From Paraliobacillus salinarum (GTDB lineage Bacteria; Bacillota; Bacilli; Bacillales; Amphibacillaceae), in NCBI RefSeq assembly GCF_014083865.1, contig NZ_JACEFA010000003.1:186001-250000 (forward strand): a stretch of DNA of 64,000 nt, in the 5' to 3' direction. Numbering within the stretch: the stretch's first letter is position 1; every line of letters begins with the position of its first letter. Shown in pieces: positions 49,088-59,161 of the stretch. The position numbers and the translations under genes were made by a program. The notes below the pieces were generated by a model. The model worked only from the letters and a program-made list of their open reading frames with translations. It was not told the DNA's origin and did no database searches.

Positions 49088-49348
49088 ACCGCTCGAGGGA
49101 TCAATTGAAATCGGTACTTTATGCTTCACATTTAAAATCATTCGAGCACCTTCTTGTCTTCCTTTTAAGCTGCTACCAAAGTATCTACAAGCATGGTCGA
49201 TCAAACTTACTGGAGGTTGCTTTACATAATTAGTGGTTCCATTACTTTCAAGCACATAAGATATGTAGTAACCGTCCACCTTTTCTGCAATAATAGCTAC
49301 AGTTACAGGGTTAATCTCATAATCGTTACTCATTTTGTCTTTCTTCAA
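49074..49348 (-). pseudogene. comK: comK 5' fragment (N-terminal half), interrupted by prophage
   Basis: This encodes the N-terminal half of ComK: NPVTVAIIAEKVDGYYISYV, HACRYFGSSLKGRQEG and VPISIDPSSGMYFFP, all aligned with B. subtilis ComK. Translation continues 19 codons into phage DNA and stops at 49016. TTG start at 49348 follows AAGGAGC by 7 nt; an ATG five codons later is an alternative. With the 3' part at 8353-8634 it forms an in-frame gene after exact excision. While the phage is integrated, ComK and therefore natural competence should be off. Confidence 0.93.
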
Positions 49349-49371
49349 TTGATCAGCTCCTTATTTTATAT

Positions 49372-49395
49372 TTTTGAATTATAATAAATTCAAAA
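49372..49395 (-). promoter_or_regulatory. Inverted repeat over the comK promoter
   Basis: TTTTGAATT-N6-AATTCAAAA is a perfect 9-bp inverted repeat. On the comK strand a TATAAT-like -10 lies at its centre. It could be an operator or part of the AT-rich ComK autoregulatory box set; its partner is not known. Confidence 0.4.
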
Positions 49396-49475
49396 CATGT
49401 ATATAATATACTATGAAATTGTAATATCTGGTACTATATTGGTGTAAAATACCTAAATTTGTCACATTTAAACAT

Positions 49476-49489
49476 TGAAAGCGCTTTTG
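49476..49489 (+). promoter_or_regulatory. Possible cre (CcpA) site
   Basis: TGAAAGCGCTTTTG matches 12 of 14 positions of the catabolite-response consensus TGWNANCGNTNWCA. It lies 56 bp upstream of the DUF3939 gene, close to a TATAAT at about 49503. Confidence 0.35.
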
Positions 49490-49544
49490 TGGTAAACTGT
49501 GGATATAATAGAATATAACTATAAATACAAAGGGGGCGGTATAT

Positions 49545-50015
49545 ATGTGGAATCCTTTTAAAAAAGAAAAAGAACAAAAAATAGAAAAAGAACAAAAGGA
49601 GTATCCCATCATTGATATATCATTAGAAGACTTAAAGCGAGCTATTCATGAATATGGTATGCAACTTCCTAATGAAGTTCCTTTAAGTGTAATTGTAACA
49701 GATGACTTAACCATTGATTACAATCTTCTAGCTCCTACTATAAAAGGAATACCGAATAAAACGTATTATATGTCAAAAGAAACATATGAAATATTTGAAG
49801 AAGAAGAAAAACATCTTGCGGTCGATTTTGATAATGTACAACGTGCGGTAGACAGCTATATTCAGCAAACAAAAGAGCTCCCTGTCATACACGGTGATCC
49901 GTATAAGCGAGTCAGTTATCATAAATTAGAGAAATTAAACTTATTAAACTATAGACCACACCAGGAATTTTATATTACTGATGAAGAATATCTAATTACA
50001 AATAAAAAACCATAA
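49545..50015 (+). CDS. DUF3939 family protein
   Basis: A 156-aa soluble protein: MWNPFKK followed by a lysine/glutamate-rich linker, then VPLSVIVTDDLTIDYNLLAP, YYMSKETYEIFEEEE, ELPVIHGDPYKRVSYHKLE and FYITDEEYLIT. These blocks fit the DUF3939 family of Bacillaceae, of unknown function. AAAGGGGGCGG precedes the ATG. It is the first chromosomal gene beyond comK. A weak stem (around 50039-50095) follows. Confidence 0.82.
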   Translation: MWNPFKKEKEQKIEKEQKEYPIIDISLEDLKRAIHEYGMQLPNEVPLSVIVTDDLTIDYNLLAPTIKGIPNKTYYMSKETYEIFEEEEKHLAVDFDNVQRAVDSYIQQTKELPVIHGDPYKRVSYHKLEKLNLLNYRPHQEFYITDEEYLITNKKP

Positions 50016-50131
50016 ATAAACAATCATGCAAAACAAAAAATCGAGCTTCTTTTCTCTCTGTCACCAATCTAATTCCAGGAAGAAAAGGAGCACGATTAAA
50101 TTAAAATCATATTTTAGCATGTCGCCACGAT

Positions 50132-51127
50132 TTAATAAATTAAATCTATTAGTTGTTCTTTCGTAATTTTGCCTAAGTAATGTGGTACATCAATATCTGC
50201 CAAAGCTTCTTCTAATGCTTGGCGCTGATACTTTGTTCCAACTAAGCTTTCTTCGATAACAGAAACATCCCCGATACCGAAGAAATCACCGTAAATTTTA
50301 CAATTCTTAATTAAACCTTTTGAAACATCTAATCGAACGTCAACTAATCCTGATTCGAATTTATGAGATTTTTGAATATCAAAAGCCGGTGATTTCCCAT
50401 AATTCCAGTCCCATTGTTGATAGCGTTTTTCAGATAATTGATAAATATTTCTCCAATCTTGTTCGGTTAATTTATATTGTGGAACATTAGCAACATCTTC
50501 TACATCAAAAATATATTTTAAAATATGCTCTTTAAACGCATCCATTGATAATTTTCGGTCCATAAATTCTGAAATATTAGCAACACGACTACGAATTGAT
50601 TTAATCCCTTTTGATTTAATCTTTTCTGCATTCACGTTTAACGCAGAAACGACATGTTCAATTTCTGAATCATACATTAATGTACCATGACTAAACATAC
50701 GGCCACGCGTCGTGAATTGCGCATTTCCAGAGATTTTTCTTCCATTTGCAAGTAAATCATTACGTCCTTTTAATTCTGCAGGAACTCCTAATTGCTGAAG
50801 TGCTTCAACAACTGGTTGCGTGAATTTTGCAAAATTGTGAAAACTGTCTCCATCATCTTTCGTAATAAAACTAAAATTCAAATTCCCTTCGTCATGATAA
50901 ACCGCGCCACCACCAGAGAGACGACGGACAACCTTAATGCCTTGTTCTTCGACATACTTTGTATTTATCTCTTCAATTGTGTTTTGGTTTTTACCAACAA
51001 TAATGGAGGGCTGGTTAATATAAAATAATAAATATGTATCTTCTGCTCCAAAATTTTTTAACACATACTCTTCAATGGCTAGGTTAATTTGAGGATCTGT
51101 TATCCCTTGATTATCAATAAACTTCAT
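50132..51127 (-). CDS. lplJ: Lipoate-protein ligase LplJ
   Basis: A 331-aa ligase that attaches free lipoate to the E2 and GcvH lipoyl domains. Signature blocks are VVRRLSGGGAVYHDEGNLNF (about 74-93), GRNDLLANGRKISGNAQ with the catalytic Lys, and SHGTLMYD. The C-terminal accessory domain begins near residue 250. GGAGG precedes the ATG. B. subtilis lplJ is also beside yhfI. Confidence 0.95.
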   Translation of the reverse strand: MKFIDNQGITDPQINLAIEEYVLKNFGAEDTYLLFYINQPSIIVGKNQNTIEEINTKYVEEQGIKVVRRLSGGGAVYHDEGNLNFSFITKDDGDSFHNFAKFTQPVVEALQQLGVPAELKGRNDLLANGRKISGNAQFTTRGRMFSHGTLMYDSEIEHVVSALNVNAEKIKSKGIKSIRSRVANISEFMDRKLSMDAFKEHILKYIFDVEDVANVPQYKLTEQDWRNIYQLSEKRYQQWDWNYGKSPAFDIQKSHKFESGLVDVRLDVSKGLIKNCKIYGDFFGIGDVSVIEESLVGTKYQRQALEEALADIDVPHYLGKITKEQLIDLIY

Positions 51128-51224
51128 TAATCCGATAAACCTCCTTTAGTTTACGTTAGTACAAGTGTAAAACAAACAAGAAAGAAAGGCAATTTCTATT
51201 TTATTTGGTTTAAATAATAGCGTT

Positions 51225-51965
51225 TTAATGAGATGAAGTACTCCAATGAAATCCTGCCTTGGCTAAGTCTATTCTACCGCGATATATTTTTTCTGCTTCT
51301 TTTTTTAATTGCTTCCTATTGCCAAAATGAGGGTGATGACTTAAAAGCAGATGACTGACATGAGCTTCTTTTGCTATGATTGCCGACTCTTCACTTGTCA
51401 TGTGTCCTGGTCCTGTTCCGTCTTGGCCTTCATAAAAGCTGCAATCTGTGATAAGTAAATCAGCATCTTTTGCAAAAGGAATAAAAGCATCTAGGTAACT
51501 GGAGTCCGCAGTATAAACGATAACGGATTCGCCATCGGTAATACGCATTGCATAACACGGTACAGGATGCTTTGTTTTTAAGTAAGTAATTGTAAAAGGA
51601 CCAACCTTAACTAAATCATTAGGACCGTATGCTATCGCGTTTGTCGCTTGATGATTAAGTTTTGAGAATGCTTGTTCATCTTCATTATGACCATATATCG
51701 GTAAAGTTTTATTCGTTTGATGAATAGCATTTTGAACAAGAAAGTGGTATTGTAACACACCAAGATCTGCTATATGATCTTGATGGTAATGAGAGATGAA
51801 TAAAGCGTCTAAACCGAAAACATCTGTGTACTTTGGTAATTGCGCTAATGCACCACTACCACAGTCTAACAATATCTTATAGTCGTCTTTTTCTAGTAAG
51901 TAACAAGATGTAGCACTATCTATCTCAGGATAAGCTCCCCAGAAACCAACAACAGTAAGTAGCAT
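51225..51965 (-). CDS. yhfI: MBL-fold metallohydrolase YhfI
   Basis: A 246-aa beta-lactamase-fold hydrolase related to RNase Z. The metal site is ISHYHQDHIADLG (near 60), with VYTADSSYLD and LLLSHHPHFG downstream. Substrate unknown. AGGTG precedes the ATG. Synteny with lplJ and hemY supports the name. Confidence 0.92.
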   Translation of the reverse strand: MLLTVVGFWGAYPEIDSATSCYLLEKDDYKILLDCGSGALAQLPKYTDVFGLDALFISHYHQDHIADLGVLQYHFLVQNAIHQTNKTLPIYGHNEDEQAFSKLNHQATNAIAYGPNDLVKVGPFTITYLKTKHPVPCYAMRITDGESVIVYTADSSYLDAFIPFAKDADLLITDCSFYEGQDGTGPGHMTSEESAIIAKEAHVSHLLLSHHPHFGNRKQLKKEAEKIYRGRIDLAKAGFHWSTSSH

Positions 51966-52005
51966 TCATTCACCTCATCTATTTCATATTTTTCTAAAAA
52001 CCCGC

Positions 52006-53415
52006 TTATGTCTCTAAAAATTTAAGTATATCTTCTACCACTTGTTCTCCTTGATTAATGCAATCTGGAATACCAATTCCTTTATAATTGTTACCCGCAA
52101 CAAATACCCCTGGCAATTGTTCTGTCATTGCTTCAGTTAGTTTATTAAGACGTTGCAAATGACCCACTTCATATTGCGGCATGGCATCTTTCCATCGTGT
52201 TACAACATAAAACTCAGGCTGAGCAGTAATTCCCATAATTCTCTTTAAATCGTGTAAAGCGATAACGGCTATCTCTTCATCACTTAAATCAACAACAGCT
52301 TCGTCTCCTGGCTGTCCAACATAACATCGTAATAATGCTTTATTTTCCGGTGTTGTTTGCGGCCATTTTTTATGTGTCCACGTACATGCAGTAATGCGAT
52401 AATCCCCATTACGTGATACAACAAAACCTGTTCCATCTATATCTTTTGGGATAGCTTCCTGATCAAATGCCATCGCAACATTAGCAACAGAGGTTGCTTT
52501 GGCTTCTCCAAAATCATCCCAGAAATCATATGAAGGAAACATATCTTTTGCTTGAGGAACCGAAGTAGTTAGTGCTAAGCTATTTGCAATATACACCTCA
52601 TCACTATCTAACAAAAGATGATACTTCGTTGCTTTTTTATCAATTTGTCTTACTTTCGTATCTAGCATAACTTGTACAACAGATGGATCCAATTTTTTTT
52701 CGATTTGATCTATGAGCGATTGTAACCCATGTTTCAAGGAATAAAATTTACTTGTTTTTTTCGCGACTTGCTTCGTTTTACTTCCCAATGTTTGTCGTGC
52801 ACCTAGAATTAAACTACGGTGCGCTTGTTCCATTTCATAAAATTGTGGAAAAGTAGCCATTAGACTCAGCTTATCAATATCACCAGCATATATCCCAGAT
52901 AATAAAGGCTCGATTAAGTTTTCGAGTAGTTCGTTACCTAAACGGTAACGAAAAAATTCTCCTACCGATTGATCGGTCTTGCATTCCCTTTTAGGTAAAA
53001 GAAAGTCCTCTAACATACGAATTTTTCCTCTTAGTGAAAACATATTAGAAAATAAAAATGGAGATATTTGTGTTGGTATCCCCATTAACGAACCTTTTGG
53101 CATTTCATGTAATTGATCGTTAACTAAAACAAATGATTTTCCAGTGTCGTTTTTCACTAATTCATCTTCTAGCCCAACATGCTGAACTAGTCGAGCACCA
53201 GCTTCTTTACGAATCAAAAAGGAATCCGGGCCTCGTTCAATGGTAAACCCATTCTTCTTGTAAGTTTCAATTTTACCACCAAGTTTGTTCGCGGTTTCTA
53301 TTAAGATTACTTTATAAGGTAATTGCTTTTCTTTAATCACGTGTTGTAAATAGTAGGCGGCAGTTAAACCAGTAATACCGCCGCCTACTATTGCAATTTG
53401 TTTAGTTTCTAACAT
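52006..53415 (-). CDS. hemY: Coproporphyrinogen III oxidase HemY (CgoX)
   Basis: A 469-aa FAD enzyme of the coproporphyrin-dependent heme pathway, oxidising coproporphyrinogen III to coproporphyrin III. FAD motif IAIVGGGITGLTAAYYL at the start, RGPDSFL near 57, and the C-terminal GVFVAGNNYKGIGIPDC. It lies 2 bp after hemH in the hemEHY operon. Confidence 0.96.
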   Translation of the reverse strand: MLETKQIAIVGGGITGLTAAYYLQHVIKEKQLPYKVILIETANKLGGKIETYKKNGFTIERGPDSFLIRKEAGARLVQHVGLEDELVKNDTGKSFVLVNDQLHEMPKGSLMGIPTQISPFLFSNMFSLRGKIRMLEDFLLPKRECKTDQSVGEFFRYRLGNELLENLIEPLLSGIYAGDIDKLSLMATFPQFYEMEQAHRSLILGARQTLGSKTKQVAKKTSKFYSLKHGLQSLIDQIEKKLDPSVVQVMLDTKVRQIDKKATKYHLLLDSDEVYIANSLALTTSVPQAKDMFPSYDFWDDFGEAKATSVANVAMAFDQEAIPKDIDGTGFVVSRNGDYRITACTWTHKKWPQTTPENKALLRCYVGQPGDEAVVDLSDEEIAVIALHDLKRIMGITAQPEFYVVTRWKDAMPQYEVGHLQRLNKLTEAMTEQLPGVFVAGNNYKGIGIPDCINQGEQVVEDILKFLET

Positions 53416-53417
53416 GC

Positions 53418-54353
53418 TTATGCCTCACTTTTATACTTTCCCCATACGACGTCCGCTAATGTTCGAATAAAATCTGAAGATGCATTTGGCATTGGAGGAC
53501 GATAGTAAGATGCACCTAACTCATCACAAACTACCTTACATTCGTAATCGTTATCGTAAAGTACTTCTAAGTGATCCGCAACAAAACCTACAGGTGCATA
53601 AACAAACGTGCGATAGCCTTGTTCTTCATACAATTCTCTAGTTAAATCTTGTACATCAGGGCCGAGCCATGGATCAGGAGTGTTCCCTTCACTTTGCCAC
53701 CCAATTGCATAATTAGTAATACCAGTAGATTCTGAAATTAATTTCGCTGTTGTCGCTAGTTGTTCTGGGTATGGATCACCATTTTGAATTATTTTTTCTG
53801 GTAAACTATGTGCTGAAACAACTAATACAGCTTTATCTTGTTCAGATTCCGTCATTTTATTATACTCACCTTGAATAACATTAGCCCAATAATTAATAAA
53901 ACCAGGCGCATCATACCAACTTTCCACGGAACGAATAGCCGGCTTTCCATGCTTCTCTGCTTCTTTTTGGGCACGACCATTATATGATTTCACACTAAAT
54001 GTAGAATAATGTGGTGCCAAAACAATAGACACTGCTTCTTCAATTCCATCATCAGCCATTTGCTTTACTGCATCTTCAATAAATGGCTCAATATGCTTCA
54101 AGCCTAAATAAGGGATAAATTCCACTTCATCTTGAACATTATTTAATGTTTGTGCTAATGCATTTTTTTGTTCCTCTGTAATCCTAGCCAATGGAGAAAT
54201 ACCACCAATTGCACGGTATCTATCCGTTAAATCTTGCAACATCTCTGGAGTTGGTTTTTTACCATGACGAATGTCAGTATAATAGCGCTCAATATCTGCT
54301 TCTTCATACGGTGTACCATATGCCATAACAAGTAGTCCTACTTTTTTCTTCAT
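53418..54353 (-). CDS. hemH: Coproporphyrin ferrochelatase HemH (CpfC)
   Basis: A 311-aa soluble ferrochelatase that inserts iron into coproporphyrin III. Active-site features: [32 protein letters not shown] with the catalytic His (near 180), and [23 protein letters not shown] precedes the ATG. Middle gene of hemEHY. Confidence 0.96.
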   Translation of the reverse strand: MKKKVGLLVMAYGTPYEEADIERYYTDIRHGKKPTPEMLQDLTDRYRAIGGISPLARITEEQKNALAQTLNNVQDEVEFIPYLGLKHIEPFIEDAVKQMADDGIEEAVSIVLAPHYSTFSVKSYNGRAQKEAEKHGKPAIRSVESWYDAPGFINYWANVIQGEYNKMTESEQDKAVLVVSAHSLPEKIIQNGDPYPEQLATTAKLISESTGITNYAIGWQSEGNTPDPWLGPDVQDLTRELYEEQGYRTFVYAPVGFVADHLEVLYDNDYECKVVCDELGASYYRPPMPNASSDFIRTLADVVWGKYKSEA

Positions 54354-54376
54354 TATAAAAACACCTTCCCTATCTA

Positions 54377-55411
54377 TTATTTTGCTGAGTACGAGTGGAT
54401 TAATTGTGTCAATCTTTTTAGCGTTTCTGGCATAATCTCTGGTGTTACGCCATGTCCTAAATTAAATACATGACTTGGGTGTTGTTTTCCTTGATCAATA
54501 ATTGATTTTGTTCTTGTTTCAATCGTATTCCAATCGGATAACAAGATTGCTGGGTCTAGATTTCCTTGTAACGTTTTTGATATTCCCATTCCCCTTGCTT
54601 CGTTAATCGACATTCGCCAATCTAAACCAATCACATCAACCGGTAAATCATTCCATTCGTGAATCAAGTGGCTTGCTCCTACACCAAATAAAATGAGTGG
54701 GACGCCTTCCTGTTGTAATGTCGTAAAAATTCGATTCATAACGGGTTTTATAAATGTGCGGTAATCACTAACAGACAAAGCACCTACCCATGAATCAAAA
54801 ATCTGAATCGCTTGCGCACCAGCTCGAACTTGAGCTTGTGCGTATGTGATTGTCATGGTTGCAAGTTTATCCATCAGTGCAAACCATGTTGCTTGATCCT
54901 TGTACATCATTGCTTTGGTTTGATGATAGTTTTTAGAAGGACCACCTTCAATCATATAGCTTGCAAGTGTAAACGGAGCACCACTAAAACCAATTAATGG
55001 TACTTTCAATTGTTCAGATGTTAATAAACGAATGGTATCTAATACATAAGGTACATCCTGTTCTGGTGAAATCGTGCCTAATCGATCAACATCCGAAAAT
55101 GTACGAATAGGTTGGTCAATAACGGGACCAATCCCAGACTTAATTTCTACATCCACACCTATAGCAGGCAATGGTGACATAATATCTTTATATAAGATTG
55201 CCGCATCTACCCCATACTGCTCGACTGGCAATCGTGTGACATAAGCGCACAGTTCAGGTTCATGTGTAATTTCAAACAACGAGTATTTTTCTTTTAAATT
55301 ACGGTATTCTGGTTGTGATCTACCCGCCTGTCTCATAAACCAAACTGGTGTATAGGCAGTCTGTTCTCCTCTAAAAGCTTTTAAAATGGTATCATTAAAC
55401 TGTTTTTCCAC
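54377..55411 (-). CDS. hemE: Uroporphyrinogen decarboxylase HemE
   Basis: A 344-aa enzyme that converts uroporphyrinogen III to coproporphyrinogen III. Signature [16 protein letters not shown] (near 22-37), the second signature [17 protein letters not shown] and LGHGVTPE near the end. GTG start at 55411 follows GAAGGGTG; the in-frame GTG at 55420 overlaps it. First gene of hemEHY, with a PerR-like box about 92 nt upstream. Confidence 0.96.
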   Translation of the reverse strand: MEKQFNDTILKAFRGEQTAYTPVWFMRQAGRSQPEYRNLKEKYSLFEITHEPELCAYVTRLPVEQYGVDAAILYKDIMSPLPAIGVDVEIKSGIGPVIDQPIRTFSDVDRLGTISPEQDVPYVLDTIRLLTSEQLKVPLIGFSGAPFTLASYMIEGGPSKNYHQTKAMMYKDQATWFALMDKLATMTITYAQAQVRAGAQAIQIFDSWVGALSVSDYRTFIKPVMNRIFTTLQQEGVPLILFGVGASHLIHEWNDLPVDVIGLDWRMSINEARGMGISKTLQGNLDPAILLSDWNTIETRTKSIIDQGKQHPSHVFNLGHGVTPEIMPETLKRLTQLIHSYSAK

Positions 55412-55502
55412 AACTGTCACCCTTCAGTTAATTATTTCTATGTTTTTTAACATAACGAACAACATACATTTTGTATAGATATTTGATCAGATTGTCACTA
55501 AA

Positions 55503-55517
55503 TTGTAATTATTATAA
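55503..55517 (-). promoter_or_regulatory. PerR/Fur-type box upstream of hemEHY
   Basis: On the minus strand TTATAATAATTACAA matches 14 of 15 positions of the PerR box TTATAATnATTATAA. It lies 92-106 nt upstream of the hemE start, just before a possible -35 (GTGACA). In B. subtilis PerR controls the early heme operon, not hemEHY. Confidence 0.45.
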
Positions 55518-55543
55518 TGAGATACCTTTTCTAATTATACTAA

Positions 55544-57712
55544 TTAATTGCTTAGTGATAAAGTAATTTGGTTTGATTTCTCACCTTGTTGTTTTGTTAA
55601 GTGATTGTATGGTATCACATAGTAGCTCGACGATCGAAATAACGATACGTCAGTTAAAGTGAATTTTCCTTTCCCTTGTACTTCCCCAATCCGTTTACTT
55701 CCATTGTCTGTCACTTGATACACATGATAGATCACACGGTCATCTTCACTAGGTGTCCATGTTAACTCGCCTTGCACAATCGACCAACCTCCTAGCTTGT
55801 ATGAGGCAGTTACATCATTGATTGTCGGTAAGGATATAGGCTGCTCAACATCGTCTACACCTGTTGGCATTTCAAAAGCACTTTTTAATGTTTGTTGTTG
55901 ATCAATCCGTTGCAGTATTTCTTTAGTTGCTGTTGTTGCTGCACTACTTCCTTGTGTTAAATAATGTGATGCATCACTTTGATCATATCCCATCCAAAGC
56001 GCAGTAGTATACTCCGGTGTTATTCCAGCAAACCATGCGTCTTTTACTTTCCCTGCTGCCTGTGGATGCTGTGTTGTACCTGTTTTCCCTGCTAGTGCCT
56101 TCTGATAATCTCCTTTAGATGCTGTTCCATTTTCGACTACATTTTCTAACATACGCAACATACTCCATGCAGCTTGTTCAGAAAAAACTTCAGCTGTTTC
56201 AGGAGATGATTTTCCAATAACTTCTCCATTTCGATCACGTATCTCGGCAATCGCGTGTGCCTGAACCCACTCTCCATTATGGACAAATGTACGGTAAGCT
56301 TCGGCAATCTGAATGGGTGTTAAACCGTTTTCTAGCCCACCTAAAGCAATAGCTAATCCATTATCAGGTATATGAATGTTCATCTTTTCTAAATATGTTT
56401 TACTGTAATCAATACCAATTTGATCGAGCAACCAAACAGCTGCAGCATTCTTTGATTGTTCTACCGCTTCATACATCGAAATATCTCCTGCATATTCACC
56501 ATCAGCATTTGACACTTGGTAATCCCCATATGATTGCGCCTCATCTTTTAACAATGAATACGAGCCATAATCACTCATTAAAGCAGGTCCATAGACAGCG
56601 ATAGGTTTCATGACAGAGCCTGGTTGACGTTGAACAAAAGCTCGATTATGTTCGCCAATTTTGAAATCTCTACCTCCAATGACCGCTTCTAATTGCCCTG
56701 ATGATTGATTCATCATGACAAATGATGCTTCAGCGTTAGATTTTGCCCCTTCAAAATAAGTGTCTTTTTTCAATTCTTGATAAGCAATTTTCTGTGCAAC
56801 ATCATTCATATAAACCGTTATATGGTATCCACCGCGTTTTAACTCCTCTGTAGTTAATTGATAAGTTGCTGCAGCTTCTTTAATGACTGCATCCAAATAA
56901 TCATCTAACCATGGTTGATCGGAATCAGTTTGCTTGACGACATTCACTGTTTTTCCTTGTAAAGAAAGCATCTCTTCTGTTTCTAGCATATCCGCCTTTT
57001 CCATTTGAGACAGAACTGTATTTCTACGGGCTTTTGCTTGTTCTATATCTATATAAGGCGAATAGTTGTTAGGTCCCTTAACCAAACCTGCAAGTAAAGC
57101 ACCTTCTTCAATCGTCAAGTCTTCAACAGGTTTATCAAAATAGTAAGATGACGCAGCACCAATTCCATAGACACCATGCGCAAAATACACTTCATTCATG
57201 TACATTTCTAATAATTTGTCTTTACTAAAATGACGTTCAAGATAAAGCGAAGCCATTACTTCTTTTGTTTTACGCATCCACGTTTTGTCATTGTCTAAGA
57301 ATAGGTTCTTTGCCAATTGCTGTGTAATTGTACTTGCCCCTTCTACTTTTTCCATGGCAACAATATCTCTATATACTGCCCGAACAACAGATTTAAAATC
57401 AACACCTGCATGATCGTAAAAGCGTACATCTTCTATTGCTACAAATGCATTTTTTACATGTTCTGGGACTTGATCAATTGTAACTAACTCTCTATTTTCC
57501 TTATATATTTTTCCTACTAATTCTCCATCTTTCGTTTCAACTTTGGTAGTAGCTGGTAAAATTAAATTTTCTTCATTAACAATTAAGCCACCACCATATA
57601 TAATAAAAGTAAAACCGATAATCCCTAATAAAAGTATTGCACTTAAAACAATTCCGCCCCATTTCATCCAAGGAAACCAATTGTAATCTTGCAATTCAGT
57701 TAAATTTTTCAT
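55544..57712 (-). CDS. pbpF: Class A penicillin-binding protein (PBP2C / PbpF type)
   Basis: A 722-aa bifunctional peptidoglycan synthase. N-terminal cytoplasmic tail and transmembrane helix (about 18-40), glycosyltransferase 51 domain with EDVRFYDHAGVD and GASTITQQLAKNLF (about 90-140), then the transpeptidase domain with SVMKP (SxxK), SKNAA (SxN) and KTGTT (KTG). A Fn3-like C-terminal domain follows (about 640-720). AAAGGGGAATAAG precedes the ATG. It neighbours hemE and hmoB as in B. subtilis. Confidence 0.94.
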   Translation of the reverse strand: MKNLTELQDYNWFPWMKWGGIVLSAILLLGIIGFTFIIYGGGLIVNEENLILPATTKVETKDGELVGKIYKENRELVTIDQVPEHVKNAFVAIEDVRFYDHAGVDFKSVVRAVYRDIVAMEKVEGASTITQQLAKNLFLDNDKTWMRKTKEVMASLYLERHFSKDKLLEMYMNEVYFAHGVYGIGAASSYYFDKPVEDLTIEEGALLAGLVKGPNNYSPYIDIEQAKARRNTVLSQMEKADMLETEEMLSLQGKTVNVVKQTDSDQPWLDDYLDAVIKEAAATYQLTTEELKRGGYHITVYMNDVAQKIAYQELKKDTYFEGAKSNAEASFVMMNQSSGQLEAVIGGRDFKIGEHNRAFVQRQPGSVMKPIAVYGPALMSDYGSYSLLKDEAQSYGDYQVSNADGEYAGDISMYEAVEQSKNAAAVWLLDQIGIDYSKTYLEKMNIHIPDNGLAIALGGLENGLTPIQIAEAYRTFVHNGEWVQAHAIAEIRDRNGEVIGKSSPETAEVFSEQAAWSMLRMLENVVENGTASKGDYQKALAGKTGTTQHPQAAGKVKDAWFAGITPEYTTALWMGYDQSDASHYLTQGSSAATTATKEILQRIDQQQTLKSAFEMPTGVDDVEQPISLPTINDVTASYKLGGWSIVQGELTWTPSEDDRVIYHVYQVTDNGSKRIGEVQGKGKFTLTDVSLFRSSSYYVIPYNHLTKQQGEKSNQITLSLSN

Positions 57713-57933
57713 CTTATTCCCCTTTTGTACTTCATATCATGTTATAAAGCTTATGCTTTGTATATCATTATGATTTTACAACAATAATCGACATAATCCA
57801 TCTATCAACGGAATATTATACGCCAGTTTTTACTATTGATAAAGTAAAAAGCGATGTCAATTTTGATGAGTATGTTTGATTAATCTAAATGTTGGAAAGA
57901 TACAAAGTAACGTTAACTTTGAGGAGAGATAAT

Positions 57934-58458
57934 ATGAGAGCTTACATGACTAATGGAACGATCGATTACCTTGATCATATATCCGAACAACACCCAACCC
58001 TAGACATATTCATCATGCACAATAAAAATACTGGACTTGCTTATTACGAAATAACAAACAAACTATCCCTTTTTCAGCAAGCGCGTGTTTATGAAATACT
58101 AGTGATCCAAGGTAAAATACAAGAAGATGGTTTTATATCTATGCGACATATCCCTTTAACAGATGATGGAAAACCTGTTTTTGAAAATGAATGGAGGCAT
58201 AAAGATAATTTGTTGCAATCCTACAAAGGGATAAAGGCTTACCGTATTTTGAAACCTATTCACGGAAATGCCTACATTGTTTTTATGCAGTGGGACGATG
58301 AGGACTCATTTAGACAGTGGGAAATTACACACTTAAGCAACGAGCAGGTCACTACTAATTACCGCGCAGGAAAAGCATTCACGACGACATATAGTATGGT
58401 CGATTGGGAAGCCTTAGAGATGGAAGAAAGTGAGACAACTGATAATGAACATAGTTAA
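57934..58458 (+). CDS. hmoB: Heme-degrading monooxygenase HmoB
   Basis: A 174-aa protein with a C-terminal antibiotic-biosynthesis-monooxygenase (IsdG-like) domain: YKGIKAYRILKPIHGNAYIV, then MQWDDEDSFRQWE. It fits B. subtilis HmoB (YhgC), which opens heme and is likewise divergent from pbpF. The ATG at 57934 follows GAGGAGAG; the open frame to 57889 has no site. Its location beside heme synthesis genes suits heme turnover. Confidence 0.88.
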   Translation: MRAYMTNGTIDYLDHISEQHPTLDIFIMHNKNTGLAYYEITNKLSLFQQARVYEILVIQGKIQEDGFISMRHIPLTDDGKPVFENEWRHKDNLLQSYKGIKAYRILKPIHGNAYIVFMQWDDEDSFRQWEITHLSNEQVTTNYRAGKAFTTTYSMVDWEALEMEESETTDNEHS

Positions 58459-58498
58459 AGGCAAGGGCTATCTAATCGCCTAGACAGCCCTTACCTTT
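58457..58498. terminator. Bidirectional terminator between hmoB and liaR
   Basis: An 18-bp stem with two mismatches (AAAGGCAAGGGCTATCTA against 58481-58498) and a 6-nt loop lies between convergent genes. Confidence 0.8.
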
Positions 58499-58528
58499 AT
58501 ATATAAACTATTTCATTAAATTAATTAA

Positions 58529-59161
58529 TCAGGCTTTAAACAATCCATTACGGTGAGCGTATACGGCTGCTTGCGTACGATCCTTCACGTCAAGTTTACT
58601 TAGAACATTACTAACATGTGTTTTTACCGTTTTTATCCCTATAAACAGTCGCTCTCCAATTTCTTGGTTTGTTAACCCTTCTCCAATACACATTAACACT
58701 TCTAATTCTCGTTCTGTAAGCTCTTCATGTGGTTTGTTGTCCTGCACCCGAAAACGATTCATCATTTTATTGGCAACCTTTGGCTCTATTACCGTATCCC
58801 CCTGGTAGGCTTTTTGTATTGCTTCACTAATCTCTTCAGCAGAAGAAGTTTTCAAAAGATAACTAAACGCACCTGCCTTTAAAGCAGGAAAAACCTGTTG
58901 ATCATCATAATAGCTTGTTAGAATAATAATTTTACAGCTTGGCAGATTGGTCATAATCTCTTTTGTTGCATCAATGCCATTCCCGTTTTCCATTATTAAA
59001 TCCATTAACACTACATCAGGCTTTTCATTTAATACAACTTGCACACCCATCTCACCACTTGATGCTTCGCCAACGATTTCTAAGTCATCTTCTGTATCTA
59101 AATATGCGATAACACCTTTTCTTACTACCTCATGATCATCAATCACTACTACTCTAATCAT
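58529..59161 (-). CDS. liaR: Response regulator LiaR
   Basis: A 210-aa NarL/LuxR-type regulator. Receiver domain with VVVIDDHEVV and the phospho-acceptor in VVLMDL; C-terminal helix-turn-helix LTERELEVLMCIGEGLTNQE. It controls the envelope-stress response. The ATG at 59161 overlaps the liaS stop; GAGAGGAT lies before it. An in-frame ATG at 59170 is the alternative. Confidence 0.94.
   Translation of the reverse strand: MIRVVVIDDHEVVRKGVIAYLDTEDDLEIVGEASSGEMGVQVVLNEKPDVVLMDLIMENGNGIDATKEIMTNLPSCKIIILTSYYDDQQVFPALKAGAFSYLLKTSSAEEISEAIQKAYQGDTVIEPKVANKMMNRFRVQDNKPHEELTERELEVLMCIGEGLTNQEIGERLFIGIKTVKTHVSNVLSKLDVKDRTQAAVYAHRNGLFKA

Noticed and set aside
49088-49348. The 110-codon frame 49016-49348 as a separate small gene
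   Set aside because: Its sequence is the N-terminal half of ComK and its last codons come from phage DNA past the attachment core.
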